Translations under genes and position numbers: made by a program
Notes under the pieces: model-generated
What the model was told of the DNA's origin: nothing
The model's input: only the letters and a program-made list of their open reading frames with translations
Databases searched by the model: none
Shown here: one piece after another, positions 52,611-63,266 of the stretch
Numbering within the stretch: the stretch's first letter is position 1
Layout: every line of letters starts with the position of its first letter
Origin: Limnothrix sp. FACHB-406
Lineage (GTDB): Bacteria > Cyanobacteriota > Cyanobacteriia > CACIAM-69d
Reading direction: 5' to 3'
DNA: 64,000 nucleotides
Assembly: GCF_014698235.1 (NCBI RefSeq)
Contig: NZ_JACJSP010000004.1
Span: 1-64,000 of the forward strand

Positions 52611-53444
52611 ATGACCGCCTTTGCTCAACAGCCGTCTGGTTCCGAACGCCCTAGGGTGGTTACCTGGCCGCGACCTGCCAAATCCCTTGCTGTTCAGGAG
52701 TCGATCGCCCAAACGTCGCTGATGCCCCACTTGGTGCCGGAGCTGCCTCGGTTTAACTGCCAAAGCCTGTTGATTCAGGCCCTCACCCATCGATCGCTCG
52801 TGCGGGAAAATCCACGGCTGGGTGAGGATAACGAGCGACTGGAATTTTTGGGTGATGCAATTTTGACCTTTGTTAGTGGGGCTTATTTGTATCGCCGCTT
52901 TCCCGATTTGGGCGAGGACGAAATGACCCGGCGGCGATCAGCCCTCGTTGACGAAAAGCAACTGGCTCAGTTTGCGATCGCCCTGAATTTGGGTCAGCAA
53001 CTGCGCATGAGCCGAGGGGTTGAGCAGATGGGAGGTCGCCATAATCCCAACCTACTCAGCAGCGCTTTTGAAGCTCTGGTCGGGGCCTACTATCTCGATC
53101 AACATGGGGATGTGGAGATTGTTCGCCCCTTTGTGGAAGCCTTGTTTGACGCAGTGCCGATCGAAGAACTCCAGGCGCGATCGAGCCTTGATGTGAAAAA
53201 TCAACTGCAAGAATGGGCCCACAAATGCGGTCTTTCCTTGCCGAAATACAACACCCAAAAGATTGCCGGACAGGATCACAATCCCCTCTTTTCCTGCCAA
53301 GTTTCGTTGGGGTCTCGAATTTTAGGAACCGGTCAAGGCCGCTCCAAAAAAGAAGCCGAAAAATCCGCCGCCGCCGCTGCCCTGGAAACCCTCAACCAGA
53401 AGGCCACCAGCAGCACGAACGCGCCGCGAGCGGCCTTGGCCTAA
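52611..53444 (+). CDS. rnc: Ribonuclease III
   Basis: Cuts double-stranded RNA in rRNA maturation and mRNA decay. Encodes 277 residues from the ATG at 52611; the first ~35 residues are poorly structured, and an alternative ATG (MPHLVPELPRF) starts at residue 38, closer to the usual length. The catalytic signature NERLEFLGDAIL is near 80, the second acidic helix SAFEALVGAYYLD near 147, and the double-stranded RNA-binding domain starts near 190 (DVKNQLQEWAHKCGL) and ends in a KKEAEKSAAAAAL helix. Confidence 0.95.
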   Translation: MTAFAQQPSGSERPRVVTWPRPAKSLAVQESIAQTSLMPHLVPELPRFNCQSLLIQALTHRSLVRENPRLGEDNERLEFLGDAILTFVSGAYLYRRFPDLGEDEMTRRRSALVDEKQLAQFAIALNLGQQLRMSRGVEQMGGRHNPNLLSSAFEALVGAYYLDQHGDVEIVRPFVEALFDAVPIEELQARSSLDVKNQLQEWAHKCGLSLPKYNTQKIAGQDHNPLFSCQVSLGSRILGTGQGRSKKEAEKSAAAAALETLNQKATSSTNAPRAALA

Positions 53445-53561
53445 CGGGCTTAACTAGCTTTGGCGAACTAATTTGGGCGAACTAATGTGGGCTGTATTCC
53501 CAGGGAATTCGCACCTCAGGGCGATCGCCGCCCAATATGAACCCAATATGAATAGGTTGTC

Positions 53562-54917
53562 TTAGCAAAGAGCGGGCAACAAAGCCTCACCGGTCAAACT
53601 GAAGGCTCGTACCTCCGTAATTTTGACGGGGACAATTTTGCCGCGCAGTTCTGCAAAATCTCCCGCAAAGAAGGTCAATCGATTGCCATCGGTGCGGCCC
53701 ATCACCTGGCTCGGATTCTTCGGGTTCACATCTTCCACCAACACATATTCCGTGCGGCCAAAATAGCGCTGCGATCGCTCCGCCGCCTTAACCGACACCA
53801 GATGGTTCAACCGTTGCAGGCGATCGCTCTTGGTTTCCTCGTCCAACTGGTTGTCCCACAGGGCCGCAGGCGTGCCCGGCCGAGGCGAATAGGCCGCCGT
53901 ATTGAGCTGATCAAAGCCAATATCCTCAACCAGCTTCAGGGTGTTTTGAAATTGCTCCTCCGTTTCGCCAGGAAAACCAACGATCGCATCGGCGCTAATC
54001 GACGCATCGGGCATATAGCGGCGAATCGTGTCAGTAATTTGCCGGTAGCGCTCGTGGGTGTAGCCGCGCGACATGGCTTTCAGCACCTCGTTATCGCCCG
54101 ATTGGAACGGGATATGGAAATGCTTGCAAACCTTTGGCAGCTCGGCGCAAGTGCGAATCAGTCGCTCCGTGAAGTAGCGCGGGTGGCTGGTGGCAAAGCG
54201 CAACCGCTCAATGCCTGCCACGTCATGCACTTCCCGCAGCAAGTCCGTGAAGTTGTACTTATGCCGTCCGTCGGGCAAGCTTCCGGGCAAGTCGCGCCCG
54301 TAAGCGTCAATGTTTTGACCCAGCAAGGTCACTTCCTTGTAGCCCTGGCGACCCAACTCCTCCATTTCCCGGCGAATTTCCTCGGGATAGCGCGATTGCT
54401 CCACGCCACGCACCCCGGGGACGACGCAATAGGTGCAGCGCTCGTTGCAACCGTAAATCACGTTCACCCAAGCCGTAATTTGGCTATCCCGGCGGGGCTT
54501 GGTGATGTCTTCCATGATGTGGACGGGTTCCGTGGCCACCACCTGGCTGCCGTTGAACACCTGCTCCAGCAAGTCTTCCAGGCGATTGGCGTGCTGCGGC
54601 CCCATGATCAAGTCCACTTCGGGCACGCGCCGCAACAGTTGCTCGCCTTCCTGTTGGGCCACGCAGCCGGCCACCACGATTGTCAGGTCGGGGTTGGTTT
54701 GTTTGCGCTTGGCCTGCCGCCCGAGGTAGGAATAGACCTTTTGTTCGGCGTTGTCGCGAATTGTGCAGGTGTTGTAGAGAATCAGATCCGCTTCTTCGGG
54801 TTCTTCAGTCCAAGCAAAGCCCATGGTGTCGAGGATGCCGGCCATCCGCTCGGAGTCGGCCTTGTTCATCTGACAGCCGAAGGTGGTGATGTGGTAGCGG
54901 CGGGGTTGGTTGCTCAT
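53562..54917 (-). CDS. miaB: tRNA-2-methylthio-N6-dimethylallyladenosine synthase
   Basis: Radical-SAM enzyme that adds the 2-methylthio group to i6A37 in tRNAs reading UNN codons. Encodes 451 residues. The N-terminal MTTase domain shows its three Cys in [11 protein letters not shown] (near 15), [10 protein letters not shown] (near 50) and VAGCVAQQ (near 85). The radical-SAM cluster Cys are in [16 protein letters not shown] near 160. The C-terminal TRAM domain ends GEALLPAL. Motifs and length favour MiaB over RimO or MtaB. Confidence 0.95.
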   Translation of the reverse strand: MSNQPRRYHITTFGCQMNKADSERMAGILDTMGFAWTEEPEEADLILYNTCTIRDNAEQKVYSYLGRQAKRKQTNPDLTIVVAGCVAQQEGEQLLRRVPEVDLIMGPQHANRLEDLLEQVFNGSQVVATEPVHIMEDITKPRRDSQITAWVNVIYGCNERCTYCVVPGVRGVEQSRYPEEIRREMEELGRQGYKEVTLLGQNIDAYGRDLPGSLPDGRHKYNFTDLLREVHDVAGIERLRFATSHPRYFTERLIRTCAELPKVCKHFHIPFQSGDNEVLKAMSRGYTHERYRQITDTIRRYMPDASISADAIVGFPGETEEQFQNTLKLVEDIGFDQLNTAAYSPRPGTPAALWDNQLDEETKSDRLQRLNHLVSVKAAERSQRYFGRTEYVLVEDVNPKNPSQVMGRTDGNRLTFFAGDFAELRGKIVPVKITEVRAFSLTGEALLPALC

Positions 54918-55170
54918 GGCTCTGGCGGGGCGATCGAGACTCTTTATTCTAGAGCAGGATGTTTCGATTCAACCGTCGTTGATCTGGGCTTTGGTTGGAT
55001 GGTTCTCAAAACGCGAACTATGATTGACTTATGATTTTGCCAACTCTGTATCTTAATGACAACGTGATGTAATTCAAGTCAATGCCTGCGCCCCAACACC
55101 AACTGCGTCAAAAAAGGTGTTGATTTATGCAGAGTTTGTCTAAAAAGTACCAGTAACCTTTTTTGAAACC

Positions 55171-56718
55171 ATGAAAATTCTGAACAAAAAAGATAGTGCC
55201 ATTCTCTCTGCTTCAATCACAGCTTTTTTCCTGTTCTTCAATATGGTGAGTTGCCATCAGGGTAAATCTGTGCCTGAAACAACGCCAGCTAAAAATCCAG
55301 TAGATAGTTCAAAAAACCAGCAAAGATTTGACGGGATTAACATCACAGTTGCGACTATGGATAGACCAATTGGGGTAGGGGTTGAGCGCCGAACTCGTGA
55401 GTTTGAAAAACTCACAGGTGCCAAGGTCAATATAGTCACATTTCCTCAGAAAGAAGTTTTTCCATCTATGCAACGGGAGTTTTTGAATAAAACCAACCAG
55501 TATGATGTCGTTGTTTTCTCACCCCAATGGATGGCGGATTTTGTAGTGCCGGGATATCTGGAAAATTTAACAACTCGCGTTAAGGCCGATAGCCAACTGC
55601 AATGGGATGATATTGCGCCCTTTTTTCGAGATTTTACAGCCACCTATCAAGGGCAGATTTACGCTGTTCCGATAGATGGTGATTTTCAGATGATATACTA
55701 TCGCACAGATATATTAGAAAAAGCAGGGATTTCCCCCCCGCAGACATGGGATGATTATATTGCTATTGCCAAAAAACTTCACGGACAAGACCTCAATGCT
55801 GATGGTCAAGCAGACTATGGTTCTTGCATGGCTAAACAGCCAAACCACGTCAGTCATCAGATGCTGTGGTCGGTAGTGTCTCCATTTCTCCAAAGCAAAG
55901 GAACAAAGGAAGGAGCATTTTTTGATCCCGAAACAATGAAGCCATTAGTAAATAATGCCGCCTTTTCTAAAGCCTTGGATATCTATAAAGAAACGACCAA
56001 ATATGCGCCACCCAAAGAATTGACTTTGAACCTAGATGGAGCAAGAAAATTATTCTTGGATGGACGTTGTGCGATGACTGTAGATTGGGGCGACGTTGGT
56101 ACATTAGCGATCGATCCAACTCTCTCGAAAATACTGGATAAAGTTGGCGCATCGATCTTGCCGGGTAGCAAAAAAGTACTCGATCGCAAAACAGGCAAAC
56201 TAGTAGCCTGCGATAAATTTACTTGTCCCTACGCGATCGATGGCGTTAATCACGCACCCTATGGGGCAGTAGGTGGATGGGTTGGCGGGATTAATGCCAC
56301 AGCCCAACCGAAAGTTAAAGATGCTGGCTATGCTTTGATTTCCTACATCAGTCAGCCCACCCAATCGAATGTTGACGTAACGATTGGCATTACTGGTTTT
56401 AATCCTTACCGAGTATCGCAATTTACCAATCGCGAAACCTGGTTAAAGGCAGGTATGAAAGAAGCCGCAGTTAGTAAATACTTGGGTGGGATTTCTGTAA
56501 GTTTAAAAAATCCCAACATGGTCTTAGATCTGCGTGTACCGGAAAGCGCTCTCTATCAGCGAGAAATTTTGGATGCTGCACTGACAAATTTTCTCGCAGG
56601 CAAGTCAAATCGTCAGGAAACGATGCGGAAAATCGAGCGAAAGTGGGAGGAAATTACAAATCAAACGGGTCGAGACTCTCAATTAAAAGCTTACCGAGCA
56701 AGTTTAGGAATTGAGTAA
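55171..56718 (+). CDS. Solute-binding lipoprotein (family 1, sugar-type), paired with the next kinase
   Basis: Encodes 515 residues. The N-terminus has a lysine-rich start, a hydrophobic stretch (SASITAFFLFFNMV) and a possible lipobox VSC near residue 28, so it is probably anchored outside the cytoplasmic membrane. The mature part is a two-lobe periplasmic-binding fold: TREFEKLTGAKVNIV near 75, YDVVVFSPQWMADF near 110, YAVPIDGDFQMIYYRTDILEKAG near 165 and AVGGWVGGIN near 365. A Ca-loop-like DLNADGQADYG occurs near 210. No ABC permease or ATPase gene is seen nearby. It ends 18 nt before a hybrid kinase, so I infer it presents ligand to that sensor. Confidence 0.88.
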   Translation: MKILNKKDSAILSASITAFFLFFNMVSCHQGKSVPETTPAKNPVDSSKNQQRFDGINITVATMDRPIGVGVERRTREFEKLTGAKVNIVTFPQKEVFPSMQREFLNKTNQYDVVVFSPQWMADFVVPGYLENLTTRVKADSQLQWDDIAPFFRDFTATYQGQIYAVPIDGDFQMIYYRTDILEKAGISPPQTWDDYIAIAKKLHGQDLNADGQADYGSCMAKQPNHVSHQMLWSVVSPFLQSKGTKEGAFFDPETMKPLVNNAAFSKALDIYKETTKYAPPKELTLNLDGARKLFLDGRCAMTVDWGDVGTLAIDPTLSKILDKVGASILPGSKKVLDRKTGKLVACDKFTCPYAIDGVNHAPYGAVGGWVGGINATAQPKVKDAGYALISYISQPTQSNVDVTIGITGFNPYRVSQFTNRETWLKAGMKEAAVSKYLGGISVSLKNPNMVLDLRVPESALYQREILDAALTNFLAGKSNRQETMRKIERKWEEITNQTGRDSQLKAYRASLGIE

Positions 56719-56736
56719 TTGTCAGGAGTAAAGTCT

Positions 56737-59055
56737 ATGTTGCACTGGAATCTGAGCACGAAAGTGATTGCTGCTTACTCAGGCTTAATTGCCCTGATGA
56801 CTGGTGTGCTCACCACGACTCTTTATTGGCAGTTTAGCACCGCCCAGCAGCAAGCAATGCGCGATCGCCTATTGGACATACTCAGTCTAACAGTACCAGG
56901 AATTGACAGCGACTATCATTCGCTCACTTTAACCCCGAATGATACGGATAAACCTTATTACACAATTAATCTTACGACGCTTAAAACTGTTCAAGCAACT
57001 ACCAAAGAAATCACTCGTATTTATACTCTTCGTCCGCAAGATAATGGTCAATTTACAGTTGTCTTAAATTACGCTCCCACATCAAAATCGTTGATATCAG
57101 TAGGCGATCGTCTAGTGAATTTGACTCCAATTCTCCTATCACAAGGAGCGCCTCTCTCTCAACCCAAAGTTGAGAAGGAGTTTTTGAGTAATGAGGATGG
57201 AAAGCTCGTATTGCATGGGTACGCACCCATCAAAGATCAATTCGGTCGATTAGAGGGAATTTTAGCAATTGAATTAGATGCCAGTTCGATCATGCGAACC
57301 CAAATGATAGGGGGTACGATTGCGCTGGGCATTTTCTTGATAATCCTAGCACTCACAGTTGCCATCGTTCGCTGGTTGGCGCGCTCGCTAATTGTGAATC
57401 GAACTCTGCGCCTAAATGCAGCCGCCAAACAAATTGCAGCCGGGGAATGGCATCAATCTCTAGTGGTTGATAGTGAAGATGAATTGGGAGAATTAGCCAA
57501 GTCTTTCAATTACATGGCGCAACAGCTACAAAACTCATTTACAGAACTCGAAGAATATTCGCAAAAACTAGAACAAAAAGTCAATGAACGAACTGTAGAA
57601 CTAGAGCAAGCCAAATTATTGGCGGATTCTGCTAACCAAGCTAAGAGCGAATTTCTTGCCAATATGAGCCATGAATTGCGGACACCGCTCAACGGCGTGT
57701 TGGGCTATGCCCAAATTTTGGGGCGTTCCAAAGCCTTGCCCGATAAAGAGCGGCATGGGGTTAACATCATCCATCAATGTGGTTCCCATCTGCTGACCCT
57801 AATTAATGACATTTTGGATCTGTCCAAAATTGAAGCCCGCAAACTAGAACTGGCCCCAACGGCAGTGCACTTACCCTCCTTGATCCAAAGCGTGGTGGAA
57901 ATGTGCAAGATTCGGGCTGAGCAAAAAGGCATTGAGTTTGTCTATCAGCCTAGTTCTCGGTTGCCCGATGGCGTTGCCACTGATGAAAAGCGGTTGCGCC
58001 AGGTGCTGATTAATTTGTTAGGCAACGCCATTAAGTTTACGGATCACGGAACAGTGACACTGCGGGTTGATGTGTTGCATTGCTCCGAGACCCAGGCATC
58101 CTTAATCGTTCAGGTTATTGATACGGGGGTGGGGATTGCTGAAGCAGACTGCACCAAACTATTTCAGGCCTTTGAGCAGGTGGGCGATCGCCACAAGCAA
58201 TCTGAGGGCACCGGTCTGGGTTTGGCGATTAGTCAGCGGATTGTGCAGTTGATGGGGGGGCAGATCCAAGTCAAGAGTCAATTGGGTGTGGGCAGTGAGT
58301 TTTTCTTTACGCTCGACCTACGATTAGTGGAAGACTGGGCTAAACAGCAAGGGGGACTAGAAGGGAGCGATCGCATTGTGGGCTATACCGGCGATCGGCG
58401 AACGATCCTGATTGTGGACGATCGCTGGGAGAACCGGGCGGTCTTGCTGAACCTCTTAGAACCACTAGGCTTTAGGGTGATCGAAGCCCAAAACGGACGG
58501 GAGGGATTATCCTGCCTCCAATCTGAACAGCCCGATCTCGTGGTGACCGATCTATCAATGCCCGTGATGGATGGGTTTGAGTTCTTAAAGCAGATCCGAA
58601 CCAGCACCCAGTTTCACCAGACTAAAGTGATTGTCTCCTCGGCCTCAGTCGCTCAGTTGGATCAAGACATGGCACTCAAGAGTGGGGGTGACGACTTCCT
58701 AGGCAAGCCTGTCGATGCCCAGGCATTGTTTGAGCTATTGTCTGCGCATTTGAATGTGGCGTGGATCTACGAACCCCCAACTGATGCTTTAGATCAGGTG
58801 GAAGTTAGCACCACTGATTGGATTGCGCCCCCCTACGAGACTCTATCAGCATTGTTGGTCTTAGCTCGACAAGCTAACATCAAAACCCTACGTGAACAGT
58901 TGGAGCATTTAGTCCATACCGATCAACGGTATACCTCCTTTGCTGAACCGCTGCTTCAGCTTGCCCAGCAGTTTCAGGCTGAAGAAATTGAGGACTTGCT
59001 ACAACAATATTTAGAAAATCGGGTAGTACCTCAAAAGACTCAGTTGAAAGGTTGA
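56737..59055 (+). CDS. Hybrid sensor histidine kinase 1 (HAMP-HisKA-HATPase-REC)
   Basis: Encodes 772 residues from the ATG at 56737, with AGGAG eight bases upstream; an in-frame TTG at 56719 is less likely. Membrane segments lie at about 10-35 and 190-215, enclosing a periplasmic sensor of about 155 residues. HAMP is at about 215-270, then a coiled coil. The phospho-His is in [12 protein letters not shown] near 312, the N-box NLLGNAIKF near 430 and the G-box GTGLGLAIS near 490. The receiver starts near 550 ([14 protein letters not shown]) with the phospho-Asp in [12 protein letters not shown] near 603. The last ~90 residues are helical without an obvious Hpt His. From 57721 the DNA is nearly identical to the second hybrid kinase. 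Confidence 0.93.
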   Translation: MLHWNLSTKVIAAYSGLIALMTGVLTTTLYWQFSTAQQQAMRDRLLDILSLTVPGIDSDYHSLTLTPNDTDKPYYTINLTTLKTVQATTKEITRIYTLRPQDNGQFTVVLNYAPTSKSLISVGDRLVNLTPILLSQGAPLSQPKVEKEFLSNEDGKLVLHGYAPIKDQFGRLEGILAIELDASSIMRTQMIGGTIALGIFLIILALTVAIVRWLARSLIVNRTLRLNAAAKQIAAGEWHQSLVVDSEDELGELAKSFNYMAQQLQNSFTELEEYSQKLEQKVNERTVELEQAKLLADSANQAKSEFLANMSHELRTPLNGVLGYAQILGRSKALPDKERHGVNIIHQCGSHLLTLINDILDLSKIEARKLELAPTAVHLPSLIQSVVEMCKIRAEQKGIEFVYQPSSRLPDGVATDEKRLRQVLINLLGNAIKFTDHGTVTLRVDVLHCSETQASLIVQVIDTGVGIAEADCTKLFQAFEQVGDRHKQSEGTGLGLAISQRIVQLMGGQIQVKSQLGVGSEFFFTLDLRLVEDWAKQQGGLEGSDRIVGYTGDRRTILIVDDRWENRAVLLNLLEPLGFRVIEAQNGREGLSCLQSEQPDLVVTDLSMPVMDGFEFLKQIRTSTQFHQTKVIVSSASVAQLDQDMALKSGGDDFLGKPVDAQALFELLSAHLNVAWIYEPPTDALDQVEVSTTDWIAPPYETLSALLVLARQANIKTLREQLEHLVHTDQRYTSFAEPLLQLAQQFQAEEIEDLLQQYLENRVVPQKTQLKG
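57721..59014 (+). repeat. 1,294-bp duplication, copy 1
   Basis: Matches 61929-63222 without gaps at a constant offset of 4,208 bases, about 97 percent identical by eye. It covers HisKA, HATPase, REC and the C-terminal helices of the two hybrid kinases. Confidence 0.95.
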
Positions 59056-59211
59056 TTAGCATAGCTCAATATCTCTTAAATTAAGACCTAATGAGCTTGA
59101 TAGTCCTCAATCAGTCAACTATAATGACCCTCTAGACTCATAAATTATGATAGTAAATATCGTCGTTTATCCACTCAATTTTCAAACGCTATTTGCCTGA
59201 GACCGGTTGTC

Positions 59212-60636
59212 ATGCTTAACCGACGCCACTTCACTCGACTCTCTCTATTTAGCTTGGGGTTGGGATTAGCAAACTGTACGACCCCTACCAAAAAGTCCCC
59301 CAGTAACTCGGTTAAATCTCGCTTCGATGCCGATCTAACCATTTGGTGGGAACAGGGTTTTTTACCAGAAGAGAACGAGAGAGTTACTCAGATTGTTCGA
59401 GGGTGGGAGAAGCTCTCTGGTTTGACCGTGAACTTGAAGCTATTACCTGTAGATCTCATTGATCAGCAACTTTCTCAGTTGGTAACTGAACCGGGCAACC
59501 CCCATATTCCTGATATTGTTTATTCCGTTGGACTTGATACCAACCTGGCACCGAAATTGGCATGGCAGGATCAATTATTCGATCTATCAGAGGTAATTCT
59601 ACCCATTAAAGACCGCTACACCCCCGTTGCCCTTTTCCATGTGAACTACCGAAACCAGGTGCGAGGGGAACGGGGCTACTATGCCCTTCCCTTGTGGCAG
59701 GCAGAAGACTACATCCACTACTGGGGAAACTTAGTAGAAACAATTGGTTTCAGCCCAGCCGATGTGCCAATGACCTGGGAACCTTTTTGGAAGTTTTGGC
59801 AAACGGCACAAACCCAGTTGCGATCGCGCGGCTATCCCGACATTTATGGCATAGGGTTATGCATGTCATCCATTGGGTTCGACACCTATACCTCATTGAT
59901 GATGTTTCTCGATGCCTACAATGTCGAAGTCGTCACCCCTGAGGGGGAATTTTCACTCGAAGATCCCCAAAATCGGCAGCGGATGATTGCCGCCCTAGAC
60001 GAATTCACTCGCTTTTTCACAGAGGGTTATGTCCCTCCTAGCGCCTTGGAATGGACTGGAGGAGGTAACAATAGCAGTTTCATCGATGGGGACATTTTAA
60101 TGACACAAAATCTCACCCTCTCGATTCCACTAACACAACAATTACCTGCCAGCCAATACAACCAAGATGCAGCTAGACGGTATCAGCAAATTGTTACGAT
60201 CGAGCGGCCTCAAAAGCCAGATGGCACCAACTTGTTAACGCGCAAGGGCATCAAACAAGCCATTGTGCCGAAAGCCTGTCCACACCCAGAAACGGCCAAA
60301 AATTTCCTAGCTTATTTAGTTGAACCCAAAAATATTAATCAGTTGATCACAGGCTTTAAGGGGCGAGTCATGCCTGTGATGCCCCAGTTGTTTGAGAACT
60401 CCCTCTGGAGCAATACTTCTGATCCTCATCTGGCAGCAGCCTTAAAGATTTACAATCGCCCCAGTTTGATTCCCTACGAAGTCACCCACCCTGCTTTCAG
60501 TGAAGTGCAAAGTCAACAACTCTGGGCAAAAACTGTTCTCAAGGTTTTGCAAGACAAGGACTCTACCACTGAAGCTAGTGATTGGGTGATTAATCAGATC
60601 AAAACCATTTGGACTAAGTGGGAGCAATCCATATGA
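59212..60636 (+). CDS. Solute-binding lipoprotein (family 1), paired with the second hybrid kinase
   Basis: Encodes 474 residues. The N-terminus has a twin-arginine-like [16 protein letters not shown] and a lipobox ANC near residue 22, so export as a lipoprotein, possibly by Tat, is likely. The binding-protein fold shows [17 protein letters not shown] near 45, the hinge strand [16 protein letters not shown] near 160 and [11 protein letters not shown] near 385. It is only distantly similar to the first solute-binding protein, so the two probably bind different ligands. Its stop overlaps the next kinase start (ATGA), which strongly suggests joint translation. The Tat call rests on an imperfect motif. 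Confidence 0.88.
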   Translation: MLNRRHFTRLSLFSLGLGLANCTTPTKKSPSNSVKSRFDADLTIWWEQGFLPEENERVTQIVRGWEKLSGLTVNLKLLPVDLIDQQLSQLVTEPGNPHIPDIVYSVGLDTNLAPKLAWQDQLFDLSEVILPIKDRYTPVALFHVNYRNQVRGERGYYALPLWQAEDYIHYWGNLVETIGFSPADVPMTWEPFWKFWQTAQTQLRSRGYPDIYGIGLCMSSIGFDTYTSLMMFLDAYNVEVVTPEGEFSLEDPQNRQRMIAALDEFTRFFTEGYVPPSALEWTGGGNNSSFIDGDILMTQNLTLSIPLTQQLPASQYNQDAARRYQQIVTIERPQKPDGTNLLTRKGIKQAIVPKACPHPETAKNFLAYLVEPKNINQLITGFKGRVMPVMPQLFENSLWSNTSDPHLAAALKIYNRPSLIPYEVTHPAFSEVQSQQLWAKTVLKVLQDKDSTTEASDWVINQIKTIWTKWEQSI

Positions 60637-63266
60637 AACGTTGGCTCAATCAAAGCCTACTAACCCAGTTAGTCAGCTACTTTTCATTACTGTCGATTGT
60701 CACCATCAGTGCTGTTGCAATCAGTTCATACTTTCAAGCGCAGGACTCGTTAGAGACAGAAGTTGTTAATCAACTCACAGTCGCTGCACAGCTCAAAACC
60801 TCTCAGTTGAACAAATGGGTTAAAGACCAATTGCGCGACATTTCATGGCTCAGTCAAGACAGTAAAATTCAAACAGCGATTAATACTTTGCTGACGACCG
60901 AGCCAGCCCAGCCGGCCTATCAAGCAGCCCGCCAAGCACTGAACCGATATATTGCTGAGTTGACCGCGATTAAACCCAATTTGCGCAGCATTCGGATCAC
61001 CCGCAACAGTGGATTTGTGGTCTTTGCTTCCGATGACCCAACCCTCGAAGGTAGATACCGCCCCCTGGGCGATCCAGCAACCTACTTTACCCGCGATCGC
61101 CTAAATGTAGTGGTTCCCCATTTTTACATTTCTCCCAAGACGCAAAAGACAGCCATTACTGTTGCAACACCGATGATGGACAGTCAGGGTGAGCGGATGG
61201 CCGCCCTCGTCGTTGATTTAGATCTAGAAGAAGTGGATAGGCTAATTCGCGACAATACAGGTTTGGGCAAGACCGCAGAAACCTACCTGGTAGGTCGCGC
61301 CAAAGGCAAAACAGTTTTTATCTCGAAGCAAACCCCATCAGTAAACGCGAGTGCTGCACCCAACACTGAAAGCATCACTAGCGAAGGCATTGAATATGCG
61401 ATCAACCAACAAAGTGGCTTTGGTCGCTATAGCAATTATCAAGGGGTGCCCGTGGTCGGCGTTTATCGTTGGCTACCTGAGCAAAATTTGGCCCTCATCG
61501 CTGAAATTAGCCAAGCCCAAGCCTTCTTACCGGCTCAACAATTGGCCAGAAATATTCTGTTGATTGGGTTTCTGTCTTCTGGGGTACTTTTGATTGCGGT
61601 TTATCTCCTATCCCGACGCATTACCCGTCCAATTTTGGCAATTGGCAATGCAGCCACCCATCTGGCTGCCGGGGATTTAACCCAAACCGTGCCTGTGCTC
61701 ACAGAGGATGAAGTGGGTAAGCTCGCTCAAACGTTTAATCAAATGGCGGGCCAGCTTAAGGCATCGTTTAGCACCTTGGAGCACCGTGTGGCAGAGCGCA
61801 CTGCTGAACTGGCCCAGGCGAAGGAGCAAGCTGATGCGGCAAACCAGGCCAAGAGTGACTTTTTGGCCAACATGAGCCATGAATTGCGCACTCCATTAAA
61901 CGGAATTTTGGGCTATGCCCAGATTCTTGGGCGTTCCAAAGCCTTGCCCGATAAAGAGCGGCGGGGGGTCAAAATTATTCACCAATGTGGTTCCCATCTG
62001 CTGACCCTAATTAATGACATTTTGGATCTGTCCAAAATTGAAGCCCGCAAACTAGAACTGGCCCCAACGGCAGTGCACTTACCCTCCTTGATCCAAAGCG
62101 TGGTGGAAATGTGCAAGATTCGGGCTGAGCAAAAAGGCATTGAGTTTGTCTATCAACCCAGTTCTCGGTTGCCCGATGGCGTTGCCACTGATGAAAAGCG
62201 GTTGCGCCAGGTGCTGATTAATTTGTTAGGCAACGCCATTAAGTTTACGGATCACGGAACAGTAACACTGCGGGTTGATGTGTTGCATTGCTCCGAGACC
62301 CAGGCATCCTTAATCGTTCAGGTTATTGATACGGGGGTGGGGATTGCTGAAGCAGACTGCACCAAACTATTTCAGGCTTTTGAGCAGGTAGGCGATCGCC
62401 ACAAGCAATCTGAGGGCACCGGTCTGGGTTTGGCGATTAGTCAGCGGATTGTGCAGTTGATGGGAGGGCAGATCCAAGTCAAGAGTCAATTTGGTGTGGG
62501 CAGTGAGTTTTTCTTTACGCTCGACCTACGATTAGTAGAAGACTGGGCTAAGCAGCAAGGGGGACTAGAGGGGAGCGATCGCATTGTGGGCTATGCCGGC
62601 GATCGGCGAACGATCCTGATTGTGGACGATCGCTGGGAGAACCGGGCGGTCTTGCTGAACCTCTTAGAACCACTAGGCTTTAGGGTGATCGAAGCCCAAA
62701 ACGGACGGGAGGGATTGTCCTGCCTCCAATCTGAACAGCCCGATCTCGTGGTGACCGATCTATCAATGCCTGTGATGGATGGGTTTGAGTTCTTAAAACA
62801 GATCCGAACCAGCAACCAGTTTCACCAGACTAAAGTGATTGTCTCCTCGGCCTCAGTCGCTCAGTTGGATCAAGACATGGCACTCAAGAGTGGGGGTGAC
62901 GACTTCCTAGGCAAGCCTGTCGATGCCCAGGCATTGTTTGAGCTATTGTCTGCGCATTTGAATGTGGCGTGGATCTACGAACCCCCAACTGATGTTTCAG
63001 ATCAGGTGGAAGTTAGCACCACTGATTGGGTTGCGCCCCCCTACGAAACCCTATCAGCCTTGTTGGTCTTAGCTCGACAAGCTGACATCAAAACCCTACG
63101 TGAACAGTTGGAGCATTTAGTCCGTACCGATCAACGGTATACCTCCTTTACTGAACCGCTGCTTCAGCTTGCCCAGCAGTTTCAGGCTGAAGAAATTGAG
63201 GACTTGCTGCAACAATATTTAGCAGATTTAGAGAATGTTGATGGGGGAGTAGTTCATGTCAGATAG
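60633..63266 (+). CDS. Hybrid sensor histidine kinase 2 (dCache-HAMP-HisKA-HATPase-REC)
   Basis: Encodes 877 residues from the ATG at 60633, which overlaps the previous stop. Membrane segments lie at about 12-35 and 300-325. The periplasmic part (about 35-295) has dCache-type features, such as [18 protein letters not shown] near 120 and [20 protein letters not shown] near 270. HAMP follows (about 330-385). The phospho-His is in [12 protein letters not shown] near 416 and the receiver Asp in [12 protein letters not shown] near 708. The catalytic and receiver halves are a near copy of hybrid kinase 1, while the sensor half is unrelated. Its stop overlaps the start of the next gene by 11 nt. Confidence 0.93.
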   Translation: MKRWLNQSLLTQLVSYFSLLSIVTISAVAISSYFQAQDSLETEVVNQLTVAAQLKTSQLNKWVKDQLRDISWLSQDSKIQTAINTLLTTEPAQPAYQAARQALNRYIAELTAIKPNLRSIRITRNSGFVVFASDDPTLEGRYRPLGDPATYFTRDRLNVVVPHFYISPKTQKTAITVATPMMDSQGERMAALVVDLDLEEVDRLIRDNTGLGKTAETYLVGRAKGKTVFISKQTPSVNASAAPNTESITSEGIEYAINQQSGFGRYSNYQGVPVVGVYRWLPEQNLALIAEISQAQAFLPAQQLARNILLIGFLSSGVLLIAVYLLSRRITRPILAIGNAATHLAAGDLTQTVPVLTEDEVGKLAQTFNQMAGQLKASFSTLEHRVAERTAELAQAKEQADAANQAKSDFLANMSHELRTPLNGILGYAQILGRSKALPDKERRGVKIIHQCGSHLLTLINDILDLSKIEARKLELAPTAVHLPSLIQSVVEMCKIRAEQKGIEFVYQPSSRLPDGVATDEKRLRQVLINLLGNAIKFTDHGTVTLRVDVLHCSETQASLIVQVIDTGVGIAEADCTKLFQAFEQVGDRHKQSEGTGLGLAISQRIVQLMGGQIQVKSQFGVGSEFFFTLDLRLVEDWAKQQGGLEGSDRIVGYAGDRRTILIVDDRWENRAVLLNLLEPLGFRVIEAQNGREGLSCLQSEQPDLVVTDLSMPVMDGFEFLKQIRTSNQFHQTKVIVSSASVAQLDQDMALKSGGDDFLGKPVDAQALFELLSAHLNVAWIYEPPTDVSDQVEVSTTDWVAPPYETLSALLVLARQADIKTLREQLEHLVRTDQRYTSFTEPLLQLAQQFQAEEIEDLLQQYLADLENVDGGVVHVR
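61929..63222 (+). repeat. 1,294-bp duplication, copy 2
   Basis: Second copy of 57721-59014. Differences are mostly third-position changes, including a cluster near the start (GGGGTTAACATCATCCATC versus a version with AAAATTATTCACC). Shared upstream similarity fades toward the coiled coil, marking the recombination edge. Confidence 0.95.

Noticed and set aside
53802-55034. Plus-strand open frame of 410 codons
   Set aside because: Antisense to miaB, whose radical-SAM and MTTase motifs are complete.
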